Shown here: positions 21,938 through 32,239 of the stretch, in pieces
Position numbering within the stretch: the stretch's first letter is position 1
Layout: every line of letters begins with the position of its first letter
From: Neoechinorhynchus agilis
Taxonomy: Eukaryota > Acanthocephala
NCBI GenBank assembly: GCA_051530055.1
Contig: CM121342.1
Coordinates: forward strand, 5,084,001 to 5,148,000
Length of the DNA: 64,000 nucleotides
Direction: 5' to 3'
The notes under the pieces: generated by a model
Told to the model about the DNA's origin: nothing
Seen by the model: the letters and a program-made list of their open reading frames with translations, nothing else
Databases searched by the model: none
Made by a program: the position numbers and the translations under genes

Positions 21938-24900
21938 TGAAAACGGTCTTCTTATCGTCTGAAATTCGATCTAAATATTTAAAATCCGTGATTAACGGGG
22001 CGAGGTGTGAGAGACAAGGACGAGTTCTCATACACTGATGCCGAAATTTCTAATAATTCGCCTGGCCTCTTTAGGAGGAAAACTGTTGACAACTATTAAA
22101 TAAAATCTCCTACTGTAGACGTTAATTTAAAAGCTTGCGCCAAGTCAACTGCAAAACAATAAGCGATTTAGTTATCTTGACTCGAATTTCGCTTTTTTTC
22201 GTGATTGCCATGACAATGGACAGCGTTTAAAAGTTATGCAAAGTGCTACAAACACAATTGAATGGAAAACGAGAAGTAAATGGCAAATGACCGACTTGTA
22301 GACCTTTTTTTATCGGTGTAACAATTGGTATCCTAGTGGAGATACTCGTGAGTATGTGAATAATGGGGTTTTTGCTAATTATGCTTCTAAGTTGGGAATA
22401 CTTTAACTACAAACTATTCATTTTTTTGAAAAAGTGTCACTAGACGAAAATCGTTTTCCCTTAAAAAAACCCTAGATACTTTAACTCGTGTTTATAACGT
22501 CCTCTTTCTCGACATTTATGACAGTTTTCTAGTGTAAATGCCCAAACTCCACTGGTTTCATTGTGCGAACATTTGAATCGCGACAAAACTCTTGTTTCAA
22601 CGAAGAAGCACGGCTTTAACACTGCGAGACAAGCGTAAATCGGGTGAAGTGGCTTAAAGATTCAAATGTTTTTTTTTGAGAAAATGTTAAACACTAAGCT
22701 TTAGAGCGGATAAAATTTTAATGGATGTATTTAGCCACGATAGCGATTAGGAGCTTGTTGAGAAAAATATATGTGTACTTCGCGGCGATTACTTATCCAG
22801 GTAAACTGTTTTCAAGGCTTTGGGAAACGATGAGCCAGTCCAGAGGATTTTTTCGATGCGATAAGATCGTATTGCGTCTTTACGATATGTTAGATTAAAG
22901 TAACTCGAAAAAAACGGTCGAATGGCTAACAGAGATATGCGAAACTGAAGGGATAGAACATTCGGTTTAGTTCAAAAAGCGAACACTGCATGTACGAATT
23001 CGGTTGGCGTACTAGCAAGCTGATTCCGTAAGGCTTTTCGAGTAAAAATATGAAATTTTAAAGCATAGATTGAAGTTCGAGGATTCCTTTTTTGATTCAA
23101 ATAGAAAAATGTAAAGTTTTAGCATCCGGAAATTGGCTACCAACATTATGTGATCGAAGCAACAGTGTTTTTCTTCATACCGGATCAAACGACGAACTAC
23201 GTGGGGTGATTATTTGAGCCAAACGGTCGGATCAGCGATTTAATAGTTCAATGTTTCAGTTCTAAAATGGTCAGGAGAGATACTTTAATTTTTTCCGACT
23301 AGGAAAACTTCGATGTAATCCTCGAAAGTGAACATGGTATCAGATGTAAAGCTCGCATAAGTCGACATTTGAAGCAAAGAAGCCAGCGTGACGAGTGTTT
23401 AGAAGACTCACATTTTGAAGTACGTGGGAGTTTTTAGGATGTTGGCACTCCATCAGTTAAAAAGAAGGTGAATATATACACTTCGCTGGATAATACTAAT
23501 CGAGAACCCATTTTGGTAATGGATGCTTGTGAATCAATGGAGCTCGTATGAAACCCATTCGTCAAAGATCATTTGCGTATTTCACCATCGGTGATAAAAA
23601 AACGACATCTTTTCCTCTTTTGTTGATGAAAAACTCAAAACTGTTTAATTAAGAGCTTAATGGATTTGTAGGCTTACCACGGTTACACCACTTTCACAAC
23701 GATCCCAAAATATCGCATGATTTCCGGATCGAACACACTAGCGATAATCGACTTTTGACTAAAAAAAGCCTCTTCCATGATATAAGTTAAAGCGCGGCTT
23801 CTAAGCCTTGCCATTTCCCTTCTTTATAGCTTTTCAATTAAATAGTTCATTGCACTCAAACGCTTTAACCTAATCTGAAGACATCTTTTTTCACTGATGG
23901 CTTTCCCGGGTCTCAATATAATCGTTTTTTTCAGCTTAAAAAGTCTACTTGGCGCAAGTTAAGAATGCAAAGTGTACTTTCACAGATTGCGCTTAGAAAG
24001 TCTGCCAGGAACGAATAATCGCTTCATTATTATAGAACGAACCTGACTGGTATTTGTTTTGGTTCGAAAAGATATACACGGCACCGTCGATGATAAGATC
24101 AATCACAGCGATTGGAATTTAAAAGGCAATCTCAGAGGAATTTTCCAATGCACAGAAACAATGGCAAAGTGTATTAACGAAAGTGCAAATACTAGTCTTC
24201 ATTCTCGTCTAACGTTAAACTGATTAAGTTCCTAAAAGCGGAAAGTCTACCTAACGACGAAAAATAGATGCCAACGACAAGCAAAGTGTCGAGATTTTTT
24301 AGGAAAACATCTACGGTACCGAGGAATAATTGGTTACATTGGAATTAAACGTTAAGTTTCACAAAAATTGTTCTCGCCTAAAAGTCTTAATATCTTCACG
24401 GATAAGATGAACATTTTTTTACTGAAAATGAAAAATGGTACTAAATTTAAAAATTTAACATAAAACCTTTATGGCATTTCAAAGGAGGCACGCTGTAGAG
24501 ATCACCGAGAAGTTCAACGATTACCACACTTTTTGTGTAGAGATATTCCTTTTCATATTGGAATCTCCATTGGGAAGCTCAATTGTTGAACAGCGATTGG
24601 GACGGTAAAGAACTTTACAATGACAACCAATGCCATTCATAATAATCAACGATGCTTACATTGACTTCCAAGGCTTAAGAGAATTTCCTACTGCTTTAAT
24701 CACCACAAGAATACAATTTGTGTTTAAATAATCAGTCCTAAGTCTTGATGAGTGCTTGACTTAAGGCGTTTCTAATCCAAAGAAGCGTTTACTGACTAAG
24801 AGTGATCGTTTATATGAAACTTTTATTGGTAACCATCTAAATCTATAGATCAAAACACAGCTAATTTTTTTATTGAATCAATGAAAAACCCTTTTTAGTT

Positions 24901-25093
24901 CGTACTTAAAAAGTTGACCAAAGTAAATTAAAAAAATCGTATGAGAGCCACGTGCAATTTCCTTCATCTAATTGGTAACTAATTAAGATCAATTTGTCTG
25001 CTGTGAATAATGAACGAAAGCTGAAGATAACCGATTAGATTGGTTCAATCATAATTCAACGATCGCTAACTTGTTTTCGTACTTCAAGCCTAA
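21938..25093. other. 3.2-kb stretch without a recognisable gene
   Basis: No open frame above 60 codons on either strand, no tandem repeat and no tRNA-like box pair that I could find. The sequence is of mixed composition rather than simple AT-rich filler. Promoters of the two divergent flanking genes (PAP2 and the membrane protein at 25094) must lie at its ends. A non-coding RNA or old transposon debris could be here without my seeing it. Confidence 0.45.
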
Positions 25094-25903
25094 ATGGATT
25101 TGTACGTTCTACTTTTATTTCTTACCTTATTTCAAAAATCGATCGAACATCACTTGCCGCGCCCCGCCATGGCAAATTTTCAATACAGACATCCGAAAGC
25201 AAATAGTTCCATTATCTCGGTTCCACTGAAAATATGTAAAGTCGAAACACGATTCAAAATAGATCCATTGAAAGGAAACAAAGAGCTTATAATACGCTTC
25301 CATTCTACCATCGATGGTATCGTTTCCAAAAACCAGTTCCGCAATCTTTTTTTATTCACCGCAGAAAGTCCTCATGCTGATTTGTATGTGGAGGACAATG
25401 AAGTTTTTTTACGAAAACTCAAGAAACATCGATCGCATATCAGGATCAACGTGGCCTTGAGAATTCGTGCGAGTCAACGAATAATTGATAAAATTCTAGT
25501 TTATCGCCCTTCTTTAATACGGTCGGTTTCTAAAGCCATCAATAGTGGTTTTGGGAATACCACAAAGCCAGTGACTTTCATGCTCCACAAAGAAGCGACT
25601 AATAATTCAAAGAATAAGTTACTAATTGTCTTATTCACAACAATCCTCTTGTCTCTAAATGTTTTTATTTTCTTCGCAATTTTATTTCGTCGTATCAAAT
25701 TCAAGGCTGGAAAAGAAAAACTATTAGTTCCAAGCAAAATGGATGTGGCTCCATGTTCTCCGTTTACCTTCAGTGCACCGGATTTGAGATTCATAGACGA
25801 CTCAGACACCGATGAAGGCAGCAAGTCCTTCTCTGTGCAACGAAGTGGATTCTTAATTGACTGTCATTGTTATACAGGAAAAATAAAACATTTAAAATAT
25901 TAA
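25094..25903 (+). CDS. Single-pass type I membrane protein, unknown family
   Basis: A single-exon frame of 269 residues starting at ATG with a signal peptide ('MDLYVLLLFLTLFQKSIEHH'). The outer part, to about residue 175, is basic and beta-rich ('SVPLKICKVETRFKIDPLKG', 'HADLYVEDNEVFLRKLKKH', 'RSHIRINVALRIRAS'). It might be an Ig- or cadherin-like fold, but no diagnostic residues are visible. One strong membrane segment follows ('LIVLFTTILLSLNVFIFFAI'), then 'LFRRIKFK' as stop-transfer and a cytoplasmic tail of about 65 residues with 'FIDDSDTDEGSKSFS', an acidic casein-kinase-2-like cluster. Plausibly a cell-surface receptor or adhesion protein. Its 3' side is AT-rich with several polyadenylation-like signals. 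Confidence 0.7.
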   Translation: MDLYVLLLFLTLFQKSIEHHLPRPAMANFQYRHPKANSSIISVPLKICKVETRFKIDPLKGNKELIIRFHSTIDGIVSKNQFRNLFLFTAESPHADLYVEDNEVFLRKLKKHRSHIRINVALRIRASQRIIDKILVYRPSLIRSVSKAINSGFGNTTKPVTFMLHKEATNNSKNKLLIVLFTTILLSLNVFIFFAILFRRIKFKAGKEKLLVPSKMDVAPCSPFTFSAPDLRFIDDSDTDEGSKSFSVQRSGFLIDCHCYTGKIKHLKY

Positions 25904-26036
25904 TTAGCTCATTACATTTCAAGCGAATAACTCAAAACGAACACAAAGAGTTCATTAAGTATGCGCCAATTAATGCAGCTTTCAAAAATATTTCCTGTAT
26001 TTATATAATTATCCGTAAATTTGATGCAATGCGGAA

Positions 26037-26290
26037 AATCAGTGAAATAAAGCAGGTGAATCAAGAAAACTCCTTACCACATTGAATCGCTTTATTATAC
26101 TTTTACAACGTTCAGAGAAAATTCTTTTGATTGTCTGATTATTGCCGGAATAAAAATGTATTTTGAAGCTTAGAAAAAAAGTTCACATTATTAAATTAAA
26201 AAAAATTAAAAATCGGTGAAATAAAGCCACATTGCACCGCTTTATTATACATTTACAACGTTCAGAGAAAATATGTTCTTTTGGTTACAG
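26037..26290. repeat. Local tandem duplication of about 170 bp
   Basis: The segments near 26037-26130 and 26210-26275 share GTGAAATAAAGC and 'CGCTTTATTATAC' plus 'TTTACAACGTTCAGAGAAAAT' in the same order, with small gaps between. It looks like an old duplication in the 3' flank of the membrane-protein gene. Each copy carries an AATAAA signal. Confidence 0.7.
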
Positions 26291-26851
26291 CTTGAAGAAA
26301 AGTTAACAAAATTAAGATGAAGATTAAAAACAAATGATAAAACAAAATTAATTTTTAGACTTTTACGAATCACTTTGATCTCTTTTTTTCGACCAAATCT
26401 TATCAACATTCACACCACTGCCTTTGTGGATCACTCAGCTGCCGTCCTAATGTAATTTTTTCTAGGAAAATTATTTGCTTTAACTCACGCAAAATTAGAA
26501 ACGAAGTGTAATTTTATTCTTGTAACGCTTAGCTCAATGATTATTTGATTGGAAGCAATTATTTTTTTAATTAACGAATAATTTTGCTAAACTATGTGAC
26601 AACAATCTACAATTTGCGTTAACTTTTTACAATGTACTTACTAATACAGTCTCAATCTAAAGAGTTTCGATGGTATTTCATAATGCAAATCCGCAAAAAT
26701 AATCCAAGAACGTGTGCGTTCAAAATAGCGTCAAAATTGGAAAATTTATTTTAAAAACTTGCAATATCTTAAAATAGGCCAGATCATTTTGTTCTATTTA
26801 TTACGCTAATAAATGCATCTCATTCACTCGATTAAAGGTACAATTGCATTT

Positions 26852-27181
26852 TTAAATCTTAATAACTGGTACGGCAACGCCATTGCTTGGATAACCTTTA
26901 GTGAGAACAAAAACTGCCGTATCGTTTATGTAAAGGAGCTGATCATTCGCCTGTGGATCCTCAATTCTCACATTGATGCTGTAATCATTACGGCTCTCAA
27001 TAAGTGCATTGTCATAGTTAATGCTGAAACTGATTGGAAATTCCTTAGAAGTGTGGATGGTAGTTATGGCCACTATTTTTGCACTAACGTCCATCAAACT
27101 CACATCATTCAGAGTAACTTTCACAATCGCTCCTTCCGGTATTTCCCCTTCTGCTATAATAGTTCCAGTCAGCACAGGCAT
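26852..27181 (-). CDS. YbaY/YscW-like domain protein of bacterial type
   Basis: A 109-residue single-exon frame from ATG. Nearly the whole protein follows the pattern of the YbaY / YscW lipoprotein-chaperone family of Gram-negative bacteria: a V/LxGT start ('PVLTGTI'), 'IPEGAIVKVTLNDVSLMDVS', 'PISFSINYDNALI', 'YSINVRIED', 'LLYINDTAVFVLTKG' and a final 'VPVIKI'. In E. coli YbaY the matching blocks are 'LPPDAVLTVTLSDASLADAP' and 'KLVFITDTVQPVI'. Unlike the bacterial proteins it has no signal peptide or lipobox Cys, so it would be cytosolic as drawn. A possible acceptor (ATATTAG) lies just upstream of the ATG, so an extra upstream exon is possible. Function in an animal is unknown. The family match is strong by eye; the transfer idea is inference. 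Confidence 0.75.
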   Translation of the reverse strand: MPVLTGTIIAEGEIPEGAIVKVTLNDVSLMDVSAKIVAITTIHTSKEFPISFSINYDNALIESRNDYSINVRIEDPQANDQLLYINDTAVFVLTKGYPSNGVAVPVIKI

Positions 27182-27639
27182 TCGACTTTTTCTCGGGACT
27201 TTAGCCTAATATAAGATTCGGCGTCTATAAAAAAAAGTTTGCACCATTTTGTGGGTGAGTAACGGCGCTTGGAGAACAACGAAATAGAAAACTTTCAATG
27301 CACGAAATAGTGTTAAAAGTGTCAGAATGATTGAGTGCTGTTATAGTGACTCCCGAAAGGTAGGAATGTGTCGTTTCCATGAACAAGATCGAGGTTCAAA
27401 CATTTGAGTTTCTTAAAAATGATCTTGCCGATGCTTTGTTTATCACCAAAATTCGTTTATAAGAAATTGATTTCTATCCATGCACTGAGATTGGATATTA
27501 CCAAAAAAAAGACTACCTCTTGGTTGCTAGAAAAACTCACTCGAGAAACACAGATATTAGATTGCTTTCGCCGGGGTTTTTTAAGAGGAATAAACATTGC
27601 TTATCCGTCTATCGTCTTGTTTTGAGCATTTTTGCCTTG

Positions 27640-29042
27640 TAGTAAAAAATAGCGAAACCTCATCCTTCAATATGACTATTTTATTTCGTCCAAAAAATTG
27701 CATATTTGTCGACTAATTTAATCAGTAATTATCAATTCAAATCTTTTTTAAGTTTTTCTGGAGATTAATTCTAAGTTATAATAACTGATTCAATTAATCG
27801 ACTTATATCCATTCGGCTTTAACGATCTCTCCCTCTCGGCTTGTGATGATCGACCGCAAAATAATAAAATGCCTATTTTATTTCGTCCAAAAAATTGCAT
27901 ATTTGTCGACTAATTCAATCAGTAATTATCAATTCAAATCTTTTTTAAGTTTTTCTGGAGATTAATTCTAAGTTATAATAACTGATTCAATTAATCGACT
28001 TATATCCATTCGACTTTAACGATCTCCCTCTCGGCTTGTGATGATCGACCGCAAAATAATAAAATGCCTATTTTATTTCGTCCAAAAAATTGCATATTTG
28101 TCGACTAATTTAATCAGTAATTATCAATTCAAATCTTTTTTAAGTTTTTCTGGAGATTAATTCTAAGTTATAATAACTGATTCAATTAATCGACTTATAT
28201 CCATTCGGCTTTAACGATCTCCCTCTCGGCTTGTGATGATCGACCGCAAAATAATAAAATGCCTATTTTATTTCGTCCAAAAAATTGCATATTTGTCGAC
28301 TAATTCAATCAGTAATTATCAATTCAAATCTTTTTTAAGTTTTTCTGGAGATTAATTCTAAGTTATAATAACTGATTCAATTAATCGACTTATATCCATT
28401 CGACTTTAACGATCTCCCTCTCGGCTTGTGATGATCGACCGCAAAATAATAAAATGCCTATTTTATTTCGTCCAAAAAATTGCATATTTGTCGACTAATT
28501 CAATCAGTAATTATCAATTCAAATCTCTTGTAAGTTTTTCTGGAGATTAATTCTAAGTTATAATAACTGATTCAATTAATCGACTTATATCCATTCGACT
28601 TTAACGATCTCTCCCTCTCGGCTTGTGATGATCGACCGCAAAATAATAAAATGCCTATTTTATTTCGTCCAAAAAATTGCATATTTGTCGACTAATTCAA
28701 TCAGTAATTATCAATTCAAATCTTTTTTAAGTTTTTCTGGAGATTAATTCTAAGTTATAATAACTGATTCAATTAATCGACTTATATCCATTCGACTTTA
28801 ACGATCTCTCCCTCTCGGCTTGTGATGATCGACCGCAAAATAATAAAATGCCTATTTTATTTCGTCAAAAAATTGCATATTTGTCGACTAATTTAATCAT
28901 TAATTATCAATTCAAATCTTTTTTAAGTTTTTCTGGAGATTAATTCTAAGTTATAATGACTGATTCAATTAATCGACTTATATCCATTCGACTTTAACGA
29001 TCTCTCCATCTCGACTTGTGATGATCGACGGCAAAATAATAA
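27640..29042. repeat. 194-bp satellite, about seven copies
   Basis: Seven head-to-tail units of 193-197 bp, each opening near CCTATTTTATTTCGTCC and containing 'GCATATTTGTCGACTAATT', 'TTTTTCTGGAGATTAATTC' and 'TCTCGGCTTGTGATGATCG'. Starts fall near 27676, 27873, 28067, 28260, 28457, 28651 and 28849. Copies are almost identical in the middle of the array; the first lacks the AAAATGC lead-in and the last has several changes (TCTCGACTTG, GATCGACGGC). AT-rich, non-coding, and recently homogenised. Confidence 0.95.
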
Positions 29043-30063
29043 TTTAACAGAATGCATTGGGGAAAACCGCAATGTGCCACATTGGAGTACTTGGAAACTA
29101 AATGTATTTCAAATAAATTAAAACCCTTAATTATCGAAGAGTCGTACATTTTCGGCTTTGTATTTTTAGCTTCCATTTGATTTTTCTAGACTTGCTACGT
29201 CCTCATGGATCACAATACAAGTTTAAATGATGTGGATCTTTCAAGGAAAGAAGGAAGTCCATTTTTTAAACTAAGCTAACACTATATGTTTCAGGATTGA
29301 ATTGTTCATGTTTCCGCCAGAAACAAAAACATTAGATCTATAATTGCCTTATGTTATCTAAGTGAGAATCTTTTAATTAATTAGATTGTTTTTCAGGTTC
29401 AAACGTCCAATCACATGATTTATTATCTAAAAAACAAGACGAGGTTTCACTTCAAGTCGTCTTAATCGAAAGTTAGTACTTTTTCAGGTTCAAACCTTCG
29501 TGAGCATTTTAAAACCCTAATAGAGTTCAAATTATGTAAAGGGACTATAGGCCAATTCGAAATAGTTTAAGTGATTTATACATCTTGTGGAATATAAATT
29601 TTTTATAATTTCCATCAACACTAGAGCAACTTGCGGTTTTATAAAAGTTCCCAAAATGAACTGTCAAAAGACCTGAATCATGGTACTTTTCTTTGCATAT
29701 TGTAATTATTACGAAGTGCCGGAAAATTGCATGGTATAATATTGCCGGCATGCCCTCTCCCGGAAGGAAATTAGCTAATAGCAGAGTTGATCTTTGCCAG
29801 CCACAAACAGAATCAACCCGTATAAAGTACTAAATGGTTTAGTGTCGGTTCCAAGGAATGTTGACTAATTCAGTTTATGGTTTAACTCACTTTATTTGAT
29901 GGGTGCGATACGCTCGATCACGTTAATGAGCAGCTTTCGCTACTGTTGCCGGTCTTCTGCAAACTCTACAATTTACATATCGCTTTAAAGCTACCAATTT
30001 TCCTTTCCTTATAACTAGGTCTCGAAGTATATAAGGAACTCTTTGAGATAACAAGAATTGAAA
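29043..30063. other. Intergenic region upstream of the first peroxidase
   Basis: AT-rich, with several unconnected splice-acceptor-like TTTTTCAGG tracts (near 29390 and 29480) but no supportable exon. It should hold the promoter of the peroxidase gene at 30064. Confidence 0.4.
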
Positions 30064-31821
30064 ATGCCAACTCCGCAAACATCGGTGAGTTCTGAAGTCG
30101 TTTTGTGTTTATTTTAAACACATTGAGTCCAGATTTTAACCGGTCTAAGGGACCACGCTCTTTTTTTAACAATTAAATTCGACGAGAAAGTGGACCGAAT
30201 CAGTTTGGTAAAATCAATCGGGAAGTTCCAGCAGTTAGCGGATGGAGTCTCAATTGAGAACAAATGTGAACTTGATTTTGGCGTTGGATTTTCTCATCAC
30301 TTTTACAAATCGGTAGGTCTTTTGAGAATTTGATTTTACGTGTTTGCATTCTGAGTGCCATCAAACCGGATTTTATAATTTTGAGTTGGTGTAGATTTTT
30401 AAAAAGACGATGACATGATTGGAATCACAAAAAGGAACCCAAATTTTTGTTGCATAAATAACATACGAATCCCCTTAAAACTTGATATAAAGAAGCGGCG
30501 AACTCTCCCAATATCAAATCAAAATACGTTGATGTTTACAACCGTTCGCTTGGTACAATGCTCGATGTTATTTATTTGCGATCTCAGTGTAGTAAATGAG
30601 AAATGTTTGAAGATTGAACTGTTCATATTGGTTGTTTTATGTGGCGTAGAAAGATTTACGCCACATAAATATTTAGGCAATTTTTTTGATAAACCTACTT
30701 CTCCAACTATGCGATTCCACTGCGTTCAACATCTCTTTTTTTTATTTCAAAATAGATTGGTGGTCGTAATAGACTCAATTTTTCATACACGGAAAAAGGA
30801 ACTGGTGAACATATAATGAGGTGCTTAGATGGAGATATTTACGTTCATGCAAAATCAGATAATCACGGAGCTTTGGCTGATTTGGCGCTCGTTCTTATAC
30901 ATTGTATTGGACCAGATAATGTGAAAGTTTTTGATGATGTTTACGGATTTAAATATAAATCCAATCGGGATCTGACCGGGTTCATAGATGGTTTGTTCTC
31001 ATTTTAATACAAATAAGAAAATAGAAAAAAAAAGGAATTAATAACCCACGCACAGTGGACGAACGTGCGCTTTATGGTGTCGATAAATCAACCGGAGGAA
31101 GCTACTGTGTTGCTCAAAAATGGGAACATAAATTCAAACTCGTTTGGAAAACTGACGGTATATATAAAGTCTTTAGAATTAGTCTTCGCAAATCGCAGCC
31201 ATCTCTAGTTTAGATATCGATCTACACATTTTAAGATGTGACTAATAAAAAATTGTGACCAATTTGTTTTAGCGTTTCATTAATTGAACAACATTTTGCT
31301 CTTATTTAATTTTAATGCATAAATTAGTATAGTGAGAGGAAATAACGATAATGTTACTCTTTTTTTTTATTCTAGTTGACGATTTCTTCTCCTTAATAAT
31401 CAGCAATATCGCTAGTGTCGCTTCTCGAATCCTGGATCGGTCGCAAAATAAAGTACGGTGATGAATTAAAGGAAAAGAGTGAAACGTCTCACATAGCTCG
31501 AATGAAAGGCGGTTAGCGGGTATTGTGACAAAATCACTATGAACATTAATCCACGTAGGTAACGGATATAAGCAAAAACCAAAGTATAGATTAGTAAGGC
31601 ATTCGCATCCTTATGGCGCAATCGGGAGCGGTCCGGGTGGTCTTGTATTTTTAGGATACAGTAATTCACTCGAAGGCTTCGAATTTATGCTGAATAGGAT
31701 GACTGGTCTCGGCGAAGATGGTCTAAAGGACGACCTTTTCAATATCAGCACTCCAGTTGGCTGCAACTACTGGTATTTCCCGTCAATTGAAGAGTTGGCT
31801 CACTTATGTCGCACAACTTGA
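30064..31821 (+). CDS. DyP-type haem peroxidase, YfeX-like (copy 1)
   Basis: Dye-decolorising peroxidase of the P (YfeX) class, a cytosolic haem enzyme using hydrogen peroxide. Six exons with matching phases: 30064-30084, 30133-30312, 30756-30990, 31035-31157, 31404-31511, 31559-31821, giving 309 residues with no break (E. coli YfeX has 299). Visible hallmarks: 'YGFKYKSNRDLTGFIDG' with catalytic Asp145 in the GxxDG motif, 'GINNP', 'GGSYCVAQKWEHKFKL', 'SWIGRK', proximal haem ligand His216 in 'ETSHIAR', distal Arg236 and Ser238 in 'LVRHSHPYG', then 'GGLVFLGYSNSLEGFEFML' and 'NYWYFPS'. YfeX uses Asp143, His215, Arg232 and Ser234 in the same places. There is no signal peptide. The 7-residue first exon was chosen because 'PQTSILTG' mirrors the YfeX N-terminus. 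The gene is head-to-tail with copy 2, which shares all five intron positions. Confidence 0.93.
30636..30669. other. Perfect 13-bp hairpin inside peroxidase intron 2
   Basis: TTTATGTGGCGTA (30636-30648) and TACGCCACATAAA (30657-30669) are exact reverse complements separated by 8 nt. It lies in the 443-nt second intron of peroxidase copy 1, much the longest intron of that gene; copy 2 has a 50-nt intron there. It may mark an inserted element or form an RNA stem. Confidence 0.8.
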
Positions 31822-32239
31822 ATCAATATTTGAATTGCATGGATTGAAATATTGGATTATTTAGATATGGTTTCTCCGCGCATACTTGTTTGGGGCATTC
31901 CTATTAAATAACGAACAGTCAATGCAAAAATGACAAGAAATAGGGTGTTTTCAAGCATAGAGATTTCGCCTAACCACACGATTATAAAAATATATCTTAA
32001 AATTATTTAAAGAAAGTCTTTGTTGGTTTAATTTATAGCATAGAAATATAGAATAGACAATTTTTTCAAAAAAATAACACTCGATGATCCTAAAAGTATG
32101 TATTTTAAAGTTTTGCTATTTGCAAGAGCGGTTCCCTGTTGTATCCTGATCGAGTCAACGATATCCTTACTAATCCTATGCATTCCTTCGCTACCTTAAA
32201 GATATATCTGTGCTAGAAATACTTCAGATAAACCGAACA
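31822..32239. other. Spacer between the two peroxidase genes
   Basis: About 420 bp, AT-rich, with no open frame. It must hold the 3' end of copy 1 and any promoter of copy 2. I saw no shared motif with the region upstream of copy 1. Confidence 0.5.

Noticed and set aside
23060-24075. tRNA-like B-box words such as GTTCGAGGATT
   Set aside because: The last C of the box is missing and no A box or cloverleaf stems are in place.
26813-27214. 133-codon frame (+) overlapping the YbaY-like gene
   Set aside because: The minus frame shows family motifs; the plus frame is its antisense.
27404-27625. 73-codon frame (+)
   Set aside because: Non-ATG start and no recognisable pattern.
27640-29042. CRISPR-like look of the regular repeats
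   Set aside because: Whole 194-bp units repeat with no unique spacers, in an animal genome; this is a satellite.
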